Program-made: the position numbers and the translations under genes
Source of the DNA: a virus
Virus record (IMG/VR): IMGVR_UViG_3300009181_000044
Coordinates: 1 to 64,000 of that record
Direction: 5' to 3' (one strand)
Length of the DNA stretch: 64,000 bases
Notes under the pieces: generated by a model
What the model was told of the DNA's origin: nothing
Seen by the model: only the letters and a program-made list of their open reading frames with translations
Databases searched by the model: none
Part shown: piece after piece, positions 38,703 through 49,031 of the stretch
Layout of the letters: each line of letters starts with the position of its first letter
Numbering within the stretch: the first letter of the stretch is position 1

Positions 38703-40784
38703 ATGGCAGATATTAAACAAATTTCAGTATCTGCTTCTATTAATACTGCTCAAGATAATAGTAGCACTACAAATATAGTAACAAGCGTATCTACAACTAG
38801 TGTATCTACAAGCACTTTAGCTAGTATTACACCTAATACTCTAACACAAACTGAAAATACAGAGTTAAACGTAGTAGTTACAAATATGGGCGAGGAAAGT
38901 ATTCCAGAACCCACCTTATTTAAACGGTTAGACGATACCTTTGGGTACAGCGAGCAATTAATAAAGGTCATAGCTAAAGTACTGGTGGACTTAGCAGGTA
39001 CACAATATCAAGTTAGCGCAGCAGTCACAAAAGTATTGGCTGACCCCGCTACAGCCTCAGAAATATTTAGTAGAGTTGTAGAGTACTATAGAACATATAC
39101 AGATGCTACCACCAATACCGAACAATTGCAATTAGCCGTTGCAAAAGTATTTGCAGATATTACCGCTAATACTGAAACACTATCAAAAATACTAGATAAA
39201 ACAGCACAAGATTTAACAACTACTAGTGAGCAGCAAGTATTTCAAGCAGATAAAGTATTAGAAGACTGGGTAGACGCCACAGATGACATACTTGGCGAAG
39301 CAAACATAGATGATGATGAATATGCAGATGTTGGTAAAACTTTATCAGACTACGCAACTACCAACGATCAATTTGACAGAACTGTTACTTTTGACAGACA
39401 AGTTGCAGACGCAGATAGCGTTACAGATTTAGCACAATTTGCAGTTGATGTCAATAAAGTAGATACTGCAACTAATACAGAACAAAGAACACTAGCCGTA
39501 GATAAAATAGCACAAGATCAAGTTGCTACTACTGAACAAGCTTATTTAAACACAAATAAAGTAACACAAGAAACTACAACTACTAGTGAAACTACGCAAC
39601 TTGCAGCTGATGTTAGCAAACTTGATCAAGTAACTACTAATGAAACTAGTAGTAAAGATATTTTTCCGGTTGTGGCGGATCAAGCAGTTACAGCTGAAAC
39701 ATTTGACAGAACCGTTCAGTTTAATAGAACACTTACAGAGTCTAGTGCTACCACAGAACAAGTGCAAAAATCCGTTGAGCCTGTATTAACGGAAACTATA
39801 ACTACAAGCGAGCTAACAACACAACTTGTAGATAAGGTCGCACAAGAAAATATAACTACTACTGAACAACAAGTATTTGAAGCAACTAAAGTCTTAGAAG
39901 ATTTAGTTGATGCCACAGACGATGTGCTTGGAGAAGCAAATGTTGATGATGATCAGTATGCTCAAGTAGATAAAACAGTATCCGATTACTTGGCTACAAG
40001 TGATCAATTTGATAGAACTGTTGATTTTAATAGAACAGTTACTGATACTGATACTACTGTAGATTTAGTAACATTTGCAGCTGAAATAGTGCGTCAAGAT
40101 AACGCAATAACTTCAGAAACATTTGACAGAGTTGTTGGTTTTAATAGAGACTTTACTGATCAAACTATTAACGCAGAACAAGTGCAAAAAGTTGTTGCAA
40201 CAGTACTTGCAGAAATTACTGCTATTACAGAAGTTATAACTCAATTAATAGATAAAGCAGCTCAAGATTTAACAACTACTAGTGAATACCAGGTATTTCA
40301 AACAAACAAAGTTTTAGAAGACTGGGTAGATGCTACAGATGATTTTGATGGTGCCGCCACGATCGAAGACGATCAGTATGCTCAAGTAGATAAAACTCTA
40401 TCAGACTACGCAACTACTAGTGATTTAATTAGTACAAGTGCTAGTTATAATAGAACAGTTACTGATACTGATACTACTGTAGATTTAGTAACACTTGCAA
40501 TTCAACCAGCTTATCAAGAAACTGTAAATAGTCAAGAACAACTTGTTAAAGATGTTACAACAACTTTAACAGAATCAAAAATTTTATCTGAGGTATTCGC
40601 TGCTGCAACTGACAAAGCACTTTCAGATAATACAAACAGTAGCGATACTGTAACTCTTGTTGGAGCACTTTCTAAAACGGAAACTGTTTCAATATCAGAA
40701 ACAAAAACACTTGCTATGCAAAGCTACTTCGCTACAGACGATTACGTAGAAGCTGGGTATGTGGGTGAATACTATACTTATTAA
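38703..40784 (+). CDS. repetitive fibre protein
   Basis: 693 residues made of short repeats (TTTSEQ, DTTVDL, FDRTV, plus KVLEDWVDATDD with SDYATTSD). The longer module (KVLED.VDATDD, about 45 residues, acidic, ending FDRTVxFxR) occurs three times, near residues 185, 397 and 538. The C-terminus ends in aromatic YVEAGYVGEYYTY. Fibrous shaft protein; receptor role inferred. Confidence 0.75.
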   Translation: MADIKQISVSASINTAQDNSSTTNIVTSVSTTSVSTSTLASITPNTLTQTENTELNVVVTNMGEESIPEPTLFKRLDDTFGYSEQLIKVIAKVLVDLAGTQYQVSAAVTKVLADPATASEIFSRVVEYYRTYTDATTNTEQLQLAVAKVFADITANTETLSKILDKTAQDLTTTSEQQVFQADKVLEDWVDATDDILGEANIDDDEYADVGKTLSDYATTNDQFDRTVTFDRQVADADSVTDLAQFAVDVNKVDTATNTEQRTLAVDKIAQDQVATTEQAYLNTNKVTQETTTTSETTQLAADVSKLDQVTTNETSSKDIFPVVADQAVTAETFDRTVQFNRTLTESSATTEQVQKSVEPVLTETITTSELTTQLVDKVAQENITTTEQQVFEATKVLEDLVDATDDVLGEANVDDDQYAQVDKTVSDYLATSDQFDRTVDFNRTVTDTDTTVDLVTFAAEIVRQDNAITSETFDRVVGFNRDFTDQTINAEQVQKVVATVLAEITAITEVITQLIDKAAQDLTTTSEYQVFQTNKVLEDWVDATDDFDGAATIEDDQYAQVDKTLSDYATTSDLISTSASYNRTVTDTDTTVDLVTLAIQPAYQETVNSQEQLVKDVTTTLTESKILSEVFAAATDKALSDNTNSSDTVTLVGALSKTETVSISETKTLAMQSYFATDDYVEAGYVGEYYTY

Positions 40785-40793
40785 GGATTTTAT

Positions 40794-41261
40794 ATGTTAT
40801 TAGAAAACATCAAAACTAAAGGTACGTTGACCCTAATTCTAACAGATGAATTCGGCAACGTAAAACAACAAGCAGAAGAAAACTTAGTTGTTTCCACAGG
40901 TTTAGCTTATATTGCTAGCCGTATGAAAGATACTACACTAGCTGCAACAAGCTATATGAGTATTGGTACAGGTTCAGTAGCAGCAGCTGCAGCAAACACA
41001 CAATTGGGTGCTGAAAGCGCACGAGTTACGTTAACTTCTACTACCCTAGTAACAACAACTGTAGCTAACGATGCTATTCAGTATGTTGCATCTTTCCCAG
41101 CCGGTACAGGTACTGCAGCAATTACTGAGGCGGGTCTACACGCAGGTGCTGCAACCGCAACCGTAAATAGCGGAACACTAGTAGCTCGCACCGTATTCTC
41201 AGTAATTAACAAAGGTGCACTAGATACCTTGACAATTACTTGGAAAATTACTGTAGCTTAA
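40794..41261 (+). CDS. small fibre/tail protein
   Basis: 155 residues. Begins MLLENIKTKGTLTLILTDEF; the GLAYIASRMKDTTLAATSYM then SIGTGS stretch and C-terminal LDTLTITWKITVA match a common phage fibre-associated beta protein (TWxITV ending). GGATTTT ribosome-binding site. Confidence 0.6.
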   Translation: MLLENIKTKGTLTLILTDEFGNVKQQAEENLVVSTGLAYIASRMKDTTLAATSYMSIGTGSVAAAAANTQLGAESARVTLTSTTLVTTTVANDAIQYVASFPAGTGTAAITEAGLHAGAATATVNSGTLVARTVFSVINKGALDTLTITWKITVA

Positions 41262-41279
41262 TTTTAACAGGGGATACTT

Positions 41280-41501
41280 ATGGCGACTATTATTACACGA
41301 GTATTGGGGGTTTCGCCAAAAAATACTCCCCTTACTAATTCAGAAGTTGATAATAACTTTATTAACTTAAACACAGAACTTGGTGAAAAGTTGGTTAAAA
41401 CGTCAAATTTAAATGATTTAAGTAACGTGGCAACCGCAAGAACAAATTTAGACGTATACAGTCAAGCAGAAGCAGTGGGTTTAGCTATTGCTTTAGGATA
41501 A
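41280..41501 (+). CDS. short fibre N-terminal-type protein
   Basis: 73 residues. LTNSEVDNNFINLNTELGEK and LNDLSNVATARTNLD are typical of the attachment ends of phage tail fibres. Here it stops after the attachment-like segment, so it may be an adaptor or a truncated fibre. Confidence 0.6.
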   Translation: MATIITRVLGVSPKNTPLTNSEVDNNFINLNTELGEKLVKTSNLNDLSNVATARTNLDVYSQAEAVGLAIALG

Positions 41502-41510
41502 GGATACAAA

Positions 41511-41837
41511 ATGGCTTTCAAATCAAAAATAACAGCAAATATTGGAATAGATGCCAGTCCTAGTACCATAACTCCTACCATTACTGCAGGTCAGACTGGT
41601 ACCTTAATCGGTTTATCTATTGCCAACACAACTGCTGCAACAATTACCGTTTCAGCACGTTTAGTAAAAAATGGTGGAACATCAGCATTTTTAGTTAAAA
41701 GCGCCGCAGTACTTCCTGGCGGCGCTCTTGCCATTGTAGGCGGCGATCAAAAATTAGTTATTGAAGAAGGTGATTCAGTCACAGCCAGCGCAAGCGCAGC
41801 AACTTCAGCAGACGCAATTATTTCATACTTAATATAA
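41511..41837 (+). CDS. small virion beta protein
   Basis: 108 residues; IGIDASPSTITPTITAGQTG then TLIGLSIANTTAATITVSAR resembles a widely distributed phage fibre-associated beta-sandwich protein. Eleven bases before the large fibre at 41848. Confidence 0.6.
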   Translation: MAFKSKITANIGIDASPSTITPTITAGQTGTLIGLSIANTTAATITVSARLVKNGGTSAFLVKSAAVLPGGALAIVGGDQKLVIEEGDSVTASASAATSADAIISYLI

Positions 41838-41847
41838 GGAGTACACT

Positions 41848-44073
41848 ATGGCAGTCATAGGAAATGCTCCATTTCAGGGCTTAGTCTCTGGTGGTGAGAT
41901 TTTAGACGGTTCGATTGAAGGTGTAGACTTAAGTACTAGTGCAATTGCAGCTAGACTTGGTTATACTCCTGTCAATCCAGGTGCGGCAGCTATTACAGCT
42001 GGTTCAATTAATAACACTACAATAGGTGCCACCACAGTTTCTACAGGTGCGTTCACAACCTTAACAAGCAATGCTGCAGTAACTTTCACTGCAGGCACTG
42101 CTTCTACTACTACCGGGACAGGAACACTTGTAATCACAGGTGGTTTAGGGGTAAGCGGAAGAATTAACGCAGCCAACTTTGACGGTATTGTTGGTGCTAA
42201 TACGGCGGCGGCTGGTTCGTTTACTACGCTGAGTGCTACGAGTGCAACTACTATTACAGCCCAACTTACAGCATCGACTGGTGATGGAACATACCCAATA
42301 ATCAGCAAAGATACCAGAGCATTTAGTGCGGGTGTTACCGGCCCACAGTTAGGGTTTTTTGGGCTGGATTCAACCTCAACAAATAATTCACTTGGTGCAA
42401 TTCGTGCGCTTGCACAAACCAGTCAAAACGGAACACTAGAGGCACGAGTTTTATCAAACGGTTCCATAACCACTATCGGCACATTCTCCTCCACTGGCCT
42501 TGCAGTCACTGGAACGCTGAGTGCTACGAATACGATTACTCAAACAGGGTCAAGCGGCACATTAGCATTTAACCAAAATCAAACTATCACTGGGGCAATA
42601 GTAAATACAAAAACAGCGGTAGGGGCAAATTCCCTTGGAGCCTACGATCAATTTGCTACAAAAGACAATACTGGAGCGACAAATACATGGGCTGTTGGTG
42701 TAAATGTTAATTCAGCCAATAGCAGTTGGGAACTCTATAACGGCGGCACAAAATTTTTAATAACTCAAGCTGGCAGTGTTAGTATTGGGGGACATTCGCC
42801 TAACGCACGACTAGATGTGCGGGGTGATACTGGTTCTAGCGTAAATGCAATTATGAGAATAAGAGGCACAAACACTACCTCAAGAACAACTAGGTTGCAG
42901 TTTGAAGATTATTTGGGAACACTAGCAGATGCTACGATCGATTTTAAAATACCAACAGCAAGTTCTGCCGCTTCAGCCCTATTGCAAATGGGTATTAACG
43001 GCGCTGCTGCACTTGCTATAGACGTTAATTCTAACGTAGGTGTTGGGACTACTGCCCCACAAAACAGATTACAAGTAGTGACCACAACAAGGCCTCAATT
43101 TTCTGTAAGTTATGACGGCACAACAGGTTTGTATCTTGAAGATTCAAGTAACTCAGTTGGTAAAAGTTGGAAAATTGCTACTTCTACAGCGGTGGCAAGC
43201 GCATTAGAATTTTATCAATCAACTGCAACAAGCGGTGTTCCTGTTTGGTCAGCATCAGCGGCAATGACCCTTGATGCAAGCGGTAGGTTGTTAATTGGAA
43301 CAACTACTCCTACACAAACTTCTAACTTACTGGAAGTAAATAAAAGTCAAGGTGGTCAAACTGGTGCCCATGTTGTTAATACTTCAACCAGTAGTGCTTA
43401 TGCTGAAGCCGTACTTACTACGTCTGCATATAATACAGGATTACTCATAGGATCTGTTGGAGGAAACGTTACCACATTCGGAATTGCAACTATTGCAGGA
43501 GTAGCACCGGCTGGCGTTAGTTATATAATGCAGTTTAGTGCGTATCCAATGGTTATCAATCATTATGCGGCACAACCAATTGTATTTGGTACCGGCAATG
43601 CAAACCGCCTGACCATTGGCTCCACTGGTAACATTGGTATTGCTACCACAGCTGTCTACAACAGCGCAAAACTTTCTATTGCTGGTGACCTTGAGGCTCG
43701 TGGCAACATGAAGTCTTATAACGGAAGTAGAGGAGGTTTAGCAATTGGAGCATCGGTAAACTTATTTACTATAAATACTGGCTCTTATGGTACGGCTGTT
43801 AGCATGATTGCCTACGTTCAGCAACGAGACGATAACGTTGGTGCTTTAAGTAACTATCAATACAGCATCACTGGCTGGGGTGGCTCTGGCGTAACCGTCA
43901 ATGTTGCCAGCTCTCAAAATTACGGTGTTGCTTCTGCACTTACTGTAACTACCTCAGGTTCTAGCGGCGGTGCAGTCGTCACCCTCACAAATGCTTCAGG
44001 AAGAGCAAGCACCTCAGTGGCTGTGGTAGCCATCGTGCTGATTGGATATGAGTCAGTTAACTGGGGCTTCTAA
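41848..44073 (+). CDS. large tail fibre
   Basis: 741 residues. Starts with a LDGSIEGVDLSTSAIAARLG attachment segment, continues with Thr/Ala/Gly-rich beta-helix repeats (GSFTTLSATSATTI), two to three NVGVGTTAPQNRL-type motifs characteristic of trimeric fibre shafts, and a C-terminal beta domain ending VAIVLIGYESVNWGF. I see no S74 autoprotease signature. Confidence 0.8.
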   Translation: MAVIGNAPFQGLVSGGEILDGSIEGVDLSTSAIAARLGYTPVNPGAAAITAGSINNTTIGATTVSTGAFTTLTSNAAVTFTAGTASTTTGTGTLVITGGLGVSGRINAANFDGIVGANTAAAGSFTTLSATSATTITAQLTASTGDGTYPIISKDTRAFSAGVTGPQLGFFGLDSTSTNNSLGAIRALAQTSQNGTLEARVLSNGSITTIGTFSSTGLAVTGTLSATNTITQTGSSGTLAFNQNQTITGAIVNTKTAVGANSLGAYDQFATKDNTGATNTWAVGVNVNSANSSWELYNGGTKFLITQAGSVSIGGHSPNARLDVRGDTGSSVNAIMRIRGTNTTSRTTRLQFEDYLGTLADATIDFKIPTASSAASALLQMGINGAAALAIDVNSNVGVGTTAPQNRLQVVTTTRPQFSVSYDGTTGLYLEDSSNSVGKSWKIATSTAVASALEFYQSTATSGVPVWSASAAMTLDASGRLLIGTTTPTQTSNLLEVNKSQGGQTGAHVVNTSTSSAYAEAVLTTSAYNTGLLIGSVGGNVTTFGIATIAGVAPAGVSYIMQFSAYPMVINHYAAQPIVFGTGNANRLTIGSTGNIGIATTAVYNSAKLSIAGDLEARGNMKSYNGSRGGLAIGASVNLFTINTGSYGTAVSMIAYVQQRDDNVGALSNYQYSITGWGGSGVTVNVASSQNYGVASALTVTTSGSSGGAVVTLTNASGRASTSVAVVAIVLIGYESVNWGF

Positions 44074-44089
44074 TTTTTAAAGGAAAATC

Positions 44090-44422
44090 ATGACAACATG
44101 GACAATTGAACAACTGGAACGTGAAACTCAGACTGGTTTAGTAACTCAAGTGCACTGGCGTGCAACTGCCACAGACACAGTTGGAACTGGCGACGATACA
44201 AAAAACTACTCAGCTACCGCATACGGCTCACTAGGCTTAACAGCTGGCGATACCGTAATCCCATTTGCTGACTTAACCAAAGATGTGGTAGTTGGCTGGG
44301 TAAAAGATAAACTGGGCACAGAAGCTGTCACAACTACAGAAGCCAGCCTAGCCCAACAGCTTGCAGACCTAAAAGCACCAAAATCTACAGCAGGCTTTCC
44401 AACCAGTTGGACTGCAGTTTAA
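44090..44422 (+). CDS. small protein in fibre array
   Basis: 110 residues. TWTIEQLERETQTGLVTQVH then WRATATDTVG and a C-terminal AQQLADLKAPKSTAGFPTSW are typical of the short proteins that follow fibres in aquatic phages; perhaps a chaperone or tip cap. Confidence 0.6.
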   Translation: MTTWTIEQLERETQTGLVTQVHWRATATDTVGTGDDTKNYSATAYGSLGLTAGDTVIPFADLTKDVVVGWVKDKLGTEAVTTTEASLAQQLADLKAPKSTAGFPTSWTAV

Positions 44423-44440
44423 TATACCGGAGAACAACCC

Positions 44441-44857
44441 ATGAGTAAAGCATTAGAATTAGCCAAGTTTGGTAGGGAAACTATTCCTGCTGGTGCGGTC
44501 GTGGGTGACTCTGACACGCAAACTTTAAGCAATAAGCGTATTACGCCAAGAATTTTAGCAAGCACTAGTAATAGTGCTACACCTACATTAAATACCGATA
44601 GTTATGACATAATGGTCATTACTAACCAAACTGTTGCTATTACGTCATTTACTACTAATTTGACGGGTACGCCAACAAACGGACAAAAACTTTGGATTTC
44701 AATTACTGGTACTGCTGCTGTTGCTATAACGTGGGGTGCTTCATTTGAAGCATCTACAACAGCATTACCAACTACCACAGTTACTACTGCACGTTTAGAT
44801 GTAGGGTTTGTGTGGAATTCAACAACTACAAAATGGCGTTGCGTGGCAGCGGCATAA
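44441..44857 (+). CDS. short fibre protein
   Basis: 138 residues. Begins MSKALELAKFGRETIPAG, a frequent fibre N-terminus, with SDTQTLSNKRITPRI, then a small beta domain (GTPTNGQKLWISITGTAAVA, VGFVWNSTTTKWRCVAAA). Confidence 0.65.
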   Translation: MSKALELAKFGRETIPAGAVVGDSDTQTLSNKRITPRILASTSNSATPTLNTDSYDIMVITNQTVAITSFTTNLTGTPTNGQKLWISITGTAAVAITWGASFEASTTALPTTTVTTARLDVGFVWNSTTTKWRCVAAA

Positions 44858-44868
44858 GGAAAAAAAGC

Positions 44869-45084
44869 ATGAAAATAGACTTTGAATTTGACTCAACTTA
44901 CGGCGTATTTCGTGACGCCTTACACTTACCAGACAATCATACGTTTACAGATACAGAAATTAGCACAATGAAGCAACAACGTTTTGATAACTGGATTGCA
45001 GTAGTTACGGCTCCGCCACCAAATTACGTGCTAGATGCTGATGGAAATGTGGTGTTAGATGAAAACGGTAATCCTATAATTTAG
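44869..45084 (+). CDS. fibre-associated chaperone-like small protein
   Basis: 71 residues from ATG 44869 (AAGGAAAAAAAG upstream). MKIDFEFDSTYGVFRDALHL, FTDTEISTMKQQRFDNWIAV, then proline run and DADGNVVLDENGNPI tail: the architecture of small fibre-assembly helpers (compare 53119 and 54531). Confidence 0.6.
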   Translation: MKIDFEFDSTYGVFRDALHLPDNHTFTDTEISTMKQQRFDNWIAVVTAPPPNYVLDADGNVVLDENGNPII

Positions 45085-45093
45085 GAGTAACAT

Positions 45094-48000
45094 ATGGCCA
45101 ATAGATATTGGGTAGGTGGCACAGGTGCGTGGAGTAGTACAAGCACCGCAAACTGGTCTGCGGCGACTGGCTTGTCTTTTACCGCCAGCCGTACTGGTAC
45201 TACTTTAACCACTGTTGGTTCGCCTGCACTTGCGGTTGGTATGACTGTTTGGGGTTCAACTGGCACTAATCTTGGAACAATAAGCAGTGGCAGTGTTAAT
45301 ACGTGGACTATGAACACAAGTGGAACTGTGTCATCTCAAAGCATGAGTGCGGCGACTATTGGTGCATCTGTACCGACCGCGGCAGATTCTGTATTTTTTG
45401 ATGCCAATTCAAATAGCAGTACTACGGCATTTACAGTAACAATGTCTGTAACGCCAAGGGTCTGTAATGACTTCACAGCGTCAGGTCTCGATGGGGTTAT
45501 GACCCTTGCGGGTTCAGCTATTGGCTTGACAGTATCAGGCAGTCTTACATTTCACGCCACAAACTTTAGCCGCACCTATACGGGTACAACAACATTTAAT
45601 GCCACGACAACAGGAAAAACTGTAACCACTAATGGTGTTGCTTTTGGTTCGGTGGTTACGTTTGATGGTGTTGGCGGTGCATGGACTTTAGGTTCTGCGT
45701 TTAATTGCGGCACTAGCGACTTAACAGTTACCAACGGCACATTTGATACTTCAGCAAGTAATTATTCTGTAACTGCTGGCCGTTTATTTTCAAACAACGC
45801 AAACGTCAGAACGATAAATTTGAACGGATCAACTGTTGCTGTATCTAGTTCTAGCCCTGTCACATTTACTACAACAAACCTTACATTTAACGTAGGAACA
45901 TCAACACTTAATTGTTCTAACGTATTTCCAACATTTTCTGGTAGCGGGCTAACTTATTACAACGTATCTTTTACATCTACAACAGCATTACCAATAATCA
46001 CAGGCGCAAACACATTTAATAATTTAACTTTTGCGGGTAGAACTACTGTTGGTGTCGGCGCAGTAAGTATTTATGCAAACCAGACAATTAACGGGACGTT
46101 TACAGTAAGTGCGGGTACTGCTTCTGCATACCGCATACAAATTAACTCTGACACTTTTGGCACAATACGCACATTAACTTGTGCGGCAGTATCTTTAACT
46201 GATGTTGATTTTAGGGATATAACTATTGCAGGGGCGGCGGCCCCTGCTACTGGAACAAGAATTGGAGATGGCAAAGGCAATAGTGGAATTACATTTCCTG
46301 CGGCTAAGACTGTTTACTATCGTGCACTTGTTTCTGCGGGTTGGGGTGGTACTGGTGGTGGTCTTTGGTCTGCTACATCAGGCGGTGCAGTAGACGGAAC
46401 CATGTTCCCATTAGCACAAGACACTGCTGTATTTCCTGCGGATACATATCCTGCAAGTGGTTCAACGACAACTATCAATGATAATTACTACATTGGCACA
46501 ATAGATATGTCGTTAAGAACGTCAAATACCATGACGTTAGCAACAGGCACAACTGCACCATTTATTTACGGTAGTTGGATAAATGGTACGGGTATAACAA
46601 TATCTGGAACAGGAATACTTACATTTGCAGGGCGCACTACACAACAAATTACAAGTGCGGGTATAACATTTACTCAGCCTATAACGATTAATAGTTCAGG
46701 TGGTTCGGTTACTTTACAAGATGCATTAAATATTGGCACTAACAACCTGTTAATTCCACGGGGCACTTTTGATACATCGTCATCTGGAAATTATGCTGTA
46801 ACTGCTGCTTCTTTGCAGCTGAATCAAACCAATCCAAGAGGCGCTAATTTAAACGCATCTACTATTACGTTAAGCTCACAGTATCCAATTAGTATTCCTT
46901 CTACACTTGGTGGTTTAACATGGAATGCAGGAACATCAACCATAAATTGTACATCTCCAATAGTAGGTTGGTTCCCCGGTTCTACACAAACTTATTACAA
47001 CGTAGCATTTACATCTACTGCACTAACCACTCCGCAATTGGGTGTAACTGCATCTGATGCAAGCATATTTAATAATTTAACAATTACTGGTAGAGCTACT
47101 ATTGGCATAGGTGTTTTATCCGTTGCTTCAAATCATACAATTAACGGAACATTTACAGTAAATGCTGGCGCGGTGGCATCATGCCGCATAGCCGTTTTCT
47201 CTAGCACTTTTAACACTACACGCACATTAACTTGTGCGGCTGTATCTTTAGCGGATGTTGATTTTAGAGATATAACCATTGCAGGGGCGGCATCTCCTGC
47301 GTCAGGAACTCGACTAGGTGATTGCAAAGGCAATAGTGGAATTACATTTCCTGCGGCTAAGACTGTGTTTTATGGGGAAACTGGGTCTAGCAGTTGGGGT
47401 ACTGGAGGCATTGGTTCTTGGTCTGCTACGTCTGGTGGGGGTAGAGATTCAACGCAGTTCCCATTAGCACAAGATACTGCTGTATTTCCTGCGGCAACTT
47501 ATCCTGCCTCTGGTTCAACGACAACTATTAACGCTGAGTACAACATTGGCACAATAGATATGTCGTTGAGAACGTCAGACACGATGACGTTGGCAACAGG
47601 TGGAAATTCACTATCAGTTTATGGTAATTGGATAAATGGAACTGGGATTACATTAACTGGTACAGGTCGAATAACATATTCGGGACGAACTACACAAACA
47701 ATTACAAGTTCGGCTAAGACTTTTACACAGCCTTTTAGTGTTACCTCTCCAAGTGGTTCAGTTGTTTTGCAAGATGCGTTTACAACAAGTTCAACCCTTG
47801 CAACAAATTTAAACTATGGAACTTTAGACCTTCAGTCATACACATTAACTACAAGTTTATTTAGTTCAGCTAACTCCAACACTAGAACCATTGCTTTTGG
47901 TACAGGTCAAATATCTTGTACTGCTACAGGTACTCCGTGGGATACGCAAACAGTTACAGGACTTACTACAACAGGAACACAGGTAGTTAACATAACATAT

Positions 48001-48993
48001 ACAGGCTCTACTACTATTACAGTATTTTCAGGTCCATTATCAGAAGCAAATTCAATTAGTTTTAACTTTACTGGAGGAACTTATGGACTGTTGTTTTTAA
48101 GTATCGCTGGATATACTGCAAGAAGCGTTAACTTTACTGGTTATGCCGGAGGAGTGAGCGTAATAGCCTCAACTATTATATATGGAAGTTTAACTCTTTC
48201 TGCAAGCATGACGCTTACTTCCTTCACAGGCGGACTAACATTTGGCGCAACAAGCGGCACTCAGCAAATAACAACAAACACAAAAACAATACCTTTTCCA
48301 CTTAACTTTGATGGAGTTGGGGGCACATTCCAACTTCAAGATACGTTGACAATGGGTACTAGTAGATCCATTACATTAACTAACGGCACATTAAATTTAA
48401 ATGGTCAAACATTAACATTTACTGCTGGAAGCTTTATAACTGCAACAGGCACAAAAAATTTAACCTTTAATGGCGGCACATTAGTTGTCCCATCCTCTGC
48501 ATTTAACAACGCTGCACCCACAGGATTTACCACCACAGCAGGAACAGGAACAGGCACAATTTCCATGACTAGCGCAACCGCCAAGACGTTTGTTGGCGGT
48601 GATTCTACATTTAATTGCACAATTAACCAAGGTGGTGCTGGTGCATTGTTTATTACAGGTTCAAACACTTTCAGCAATATCACAAACACAGTACAACCAG
48701 CGTCTGTGCTATTTACCGCAGGAACCACCACCACATTCAGCAATTTCAGTTTGTCAGGCACGGCGGGAAATTTGATAACGATTGGTTCTGACACTGCCGC
48801 AAGCCACACACTGTCAAAGGCAAGCGGTACTGTAAGCAGAGACTATTTGTCAATTAGTCAGTCCATAGCTACTGGTGGGGCCAATTGGTATGCAGGGGCA
48901 AATTCCACAGACGGCGGCAATAACTCAGGGTGGGTGTTTACTGTACCCCCTACGCCTACTTCAAATGGCAACTTCTTTTTAATGTTTAATTAA
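45094..48993 (+). CDS. giant beta-helix adhesin with internal duplication
   Basis: 1299 residues, Thr/Ser/Gly/Asn-rich with regular short strands: a parallel beta-helix. N-terminal RYWVGGTGAWSSTSTANWSA is a frequent start of such adhesins. A unit of about 350 residues is duplicated (NQTINGTFTV ... TLTCAAVSLTDVDFRDITIA ... FPLAQDTAVFPADTYPASGS at about 330-480 and 680-830), with closely similar DNA. Likely a lateral fibre or spike. Confidence 0.8.
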   Translation: MANRYWVGGTGAWSSTSTANWSAATGLSFTASRTGTTLTTVGSPALAVGMTVWGSTGTNLGTISSGSVNTWTMNTSGTVSSQSMSAATIGASVPTAADSVFFDANSNSSTTAFTVTMSVTPRVCNDFTASGLDGVMTLAGSAIGLTVSGSLTFHATNFSRTYTGTTTFNATTTGKTVTTNGVAFGSVVTFDGVGGAWTLGSAFNCGTSDLTVTNGTFDTSASNYSVTAGRLFSNNANVRTINLNGSTVAVSSSSPVTFTTTNLTFNVGTSTLNCSNVFPTFSGSGLTYYNVSFTSTTALPIITGANTFNNLTFAGRTTVGVGAVSIYANQTINGTFTVSAGTASAYRIQINSDTFGTIRTLTCAAVSLTDVDFRDITIAGAAAPATGTRIGDGKGNSGITFPAAKTVYYRALVSAGWGGTGGGLWSATSGGAVDGTMFPLAQDTAVFPADTYPASGSTTTINDNYYIGTIDMSLRTSNTMTLATGTTAPFIYGSWINGTGITISGTGILTFAGRTTQQITSAGITFTQPITINSSGGSVTLQDALNIGTNNLLIPRGTFDTSSSGNYAVTAASLQLNQTNPRGANLNASTITLSSQYPISIPSTLGGLTWNAGTSTINCTSPIVGWFPGSTQTYYNVAFTSTALTTPQLGVTASDASIFNNLTITGRATIGIGVLSVASNHTINGTFTVNAGAVASCRIAVFSSTFNTTRTLTCAAVSLADVDFRDITIAGAASPASGTRLGDCKGNSGITFPAAKTVFYGETGSSSWGTGGIGSWSATSGGGRDSTQFPLAQDTAVFPAATYPASGSTTTINAEYNIGTIDMSLRTSDTMTLATGGNSLSVYGNWINGTGITLTGTGRITYSGRTTQTITSSAKTFTQPFSVTSPSGSVVLQDAFTTSSTLATNLNYGTLDLQSYTLTTSLFSSANSNTRTIAFGTGQISCTATGTPWDTQTVTGLTTTGTQVVNITYTGSTTITVFSGPLSEANSISFNFTGGTYGLLFLSIAGYTARSVNFTGYAGGVSVIASTIIYGSLTLSASMTLTSFTGGLTFGATSGTQQITTNTKTIPFPLNFDGVGGTFQLQDTLTMGTSRSITLTNGTLNLNGQTLTFTAGSFITATGTKNLTFNGGTLVVPSSAFNNAAPTGFTTTAGTGTGTISMTSATAKTFVGGDSTFNCTINQGGAGALFITGSNTFSNITNTVQPASVLFTAGTTTTFSNFSLSGTAGNLITIGSDTAASHTLSKASGTVSRDYLSISQSIATGGANWYAGANSTDGGNNSGWVFTVPPTPTSNGNFFLMFN

Positions 48994-49031
48994 AAATACT
49001 TTGCAAATAAAAATAAATACGGAGGTAACAC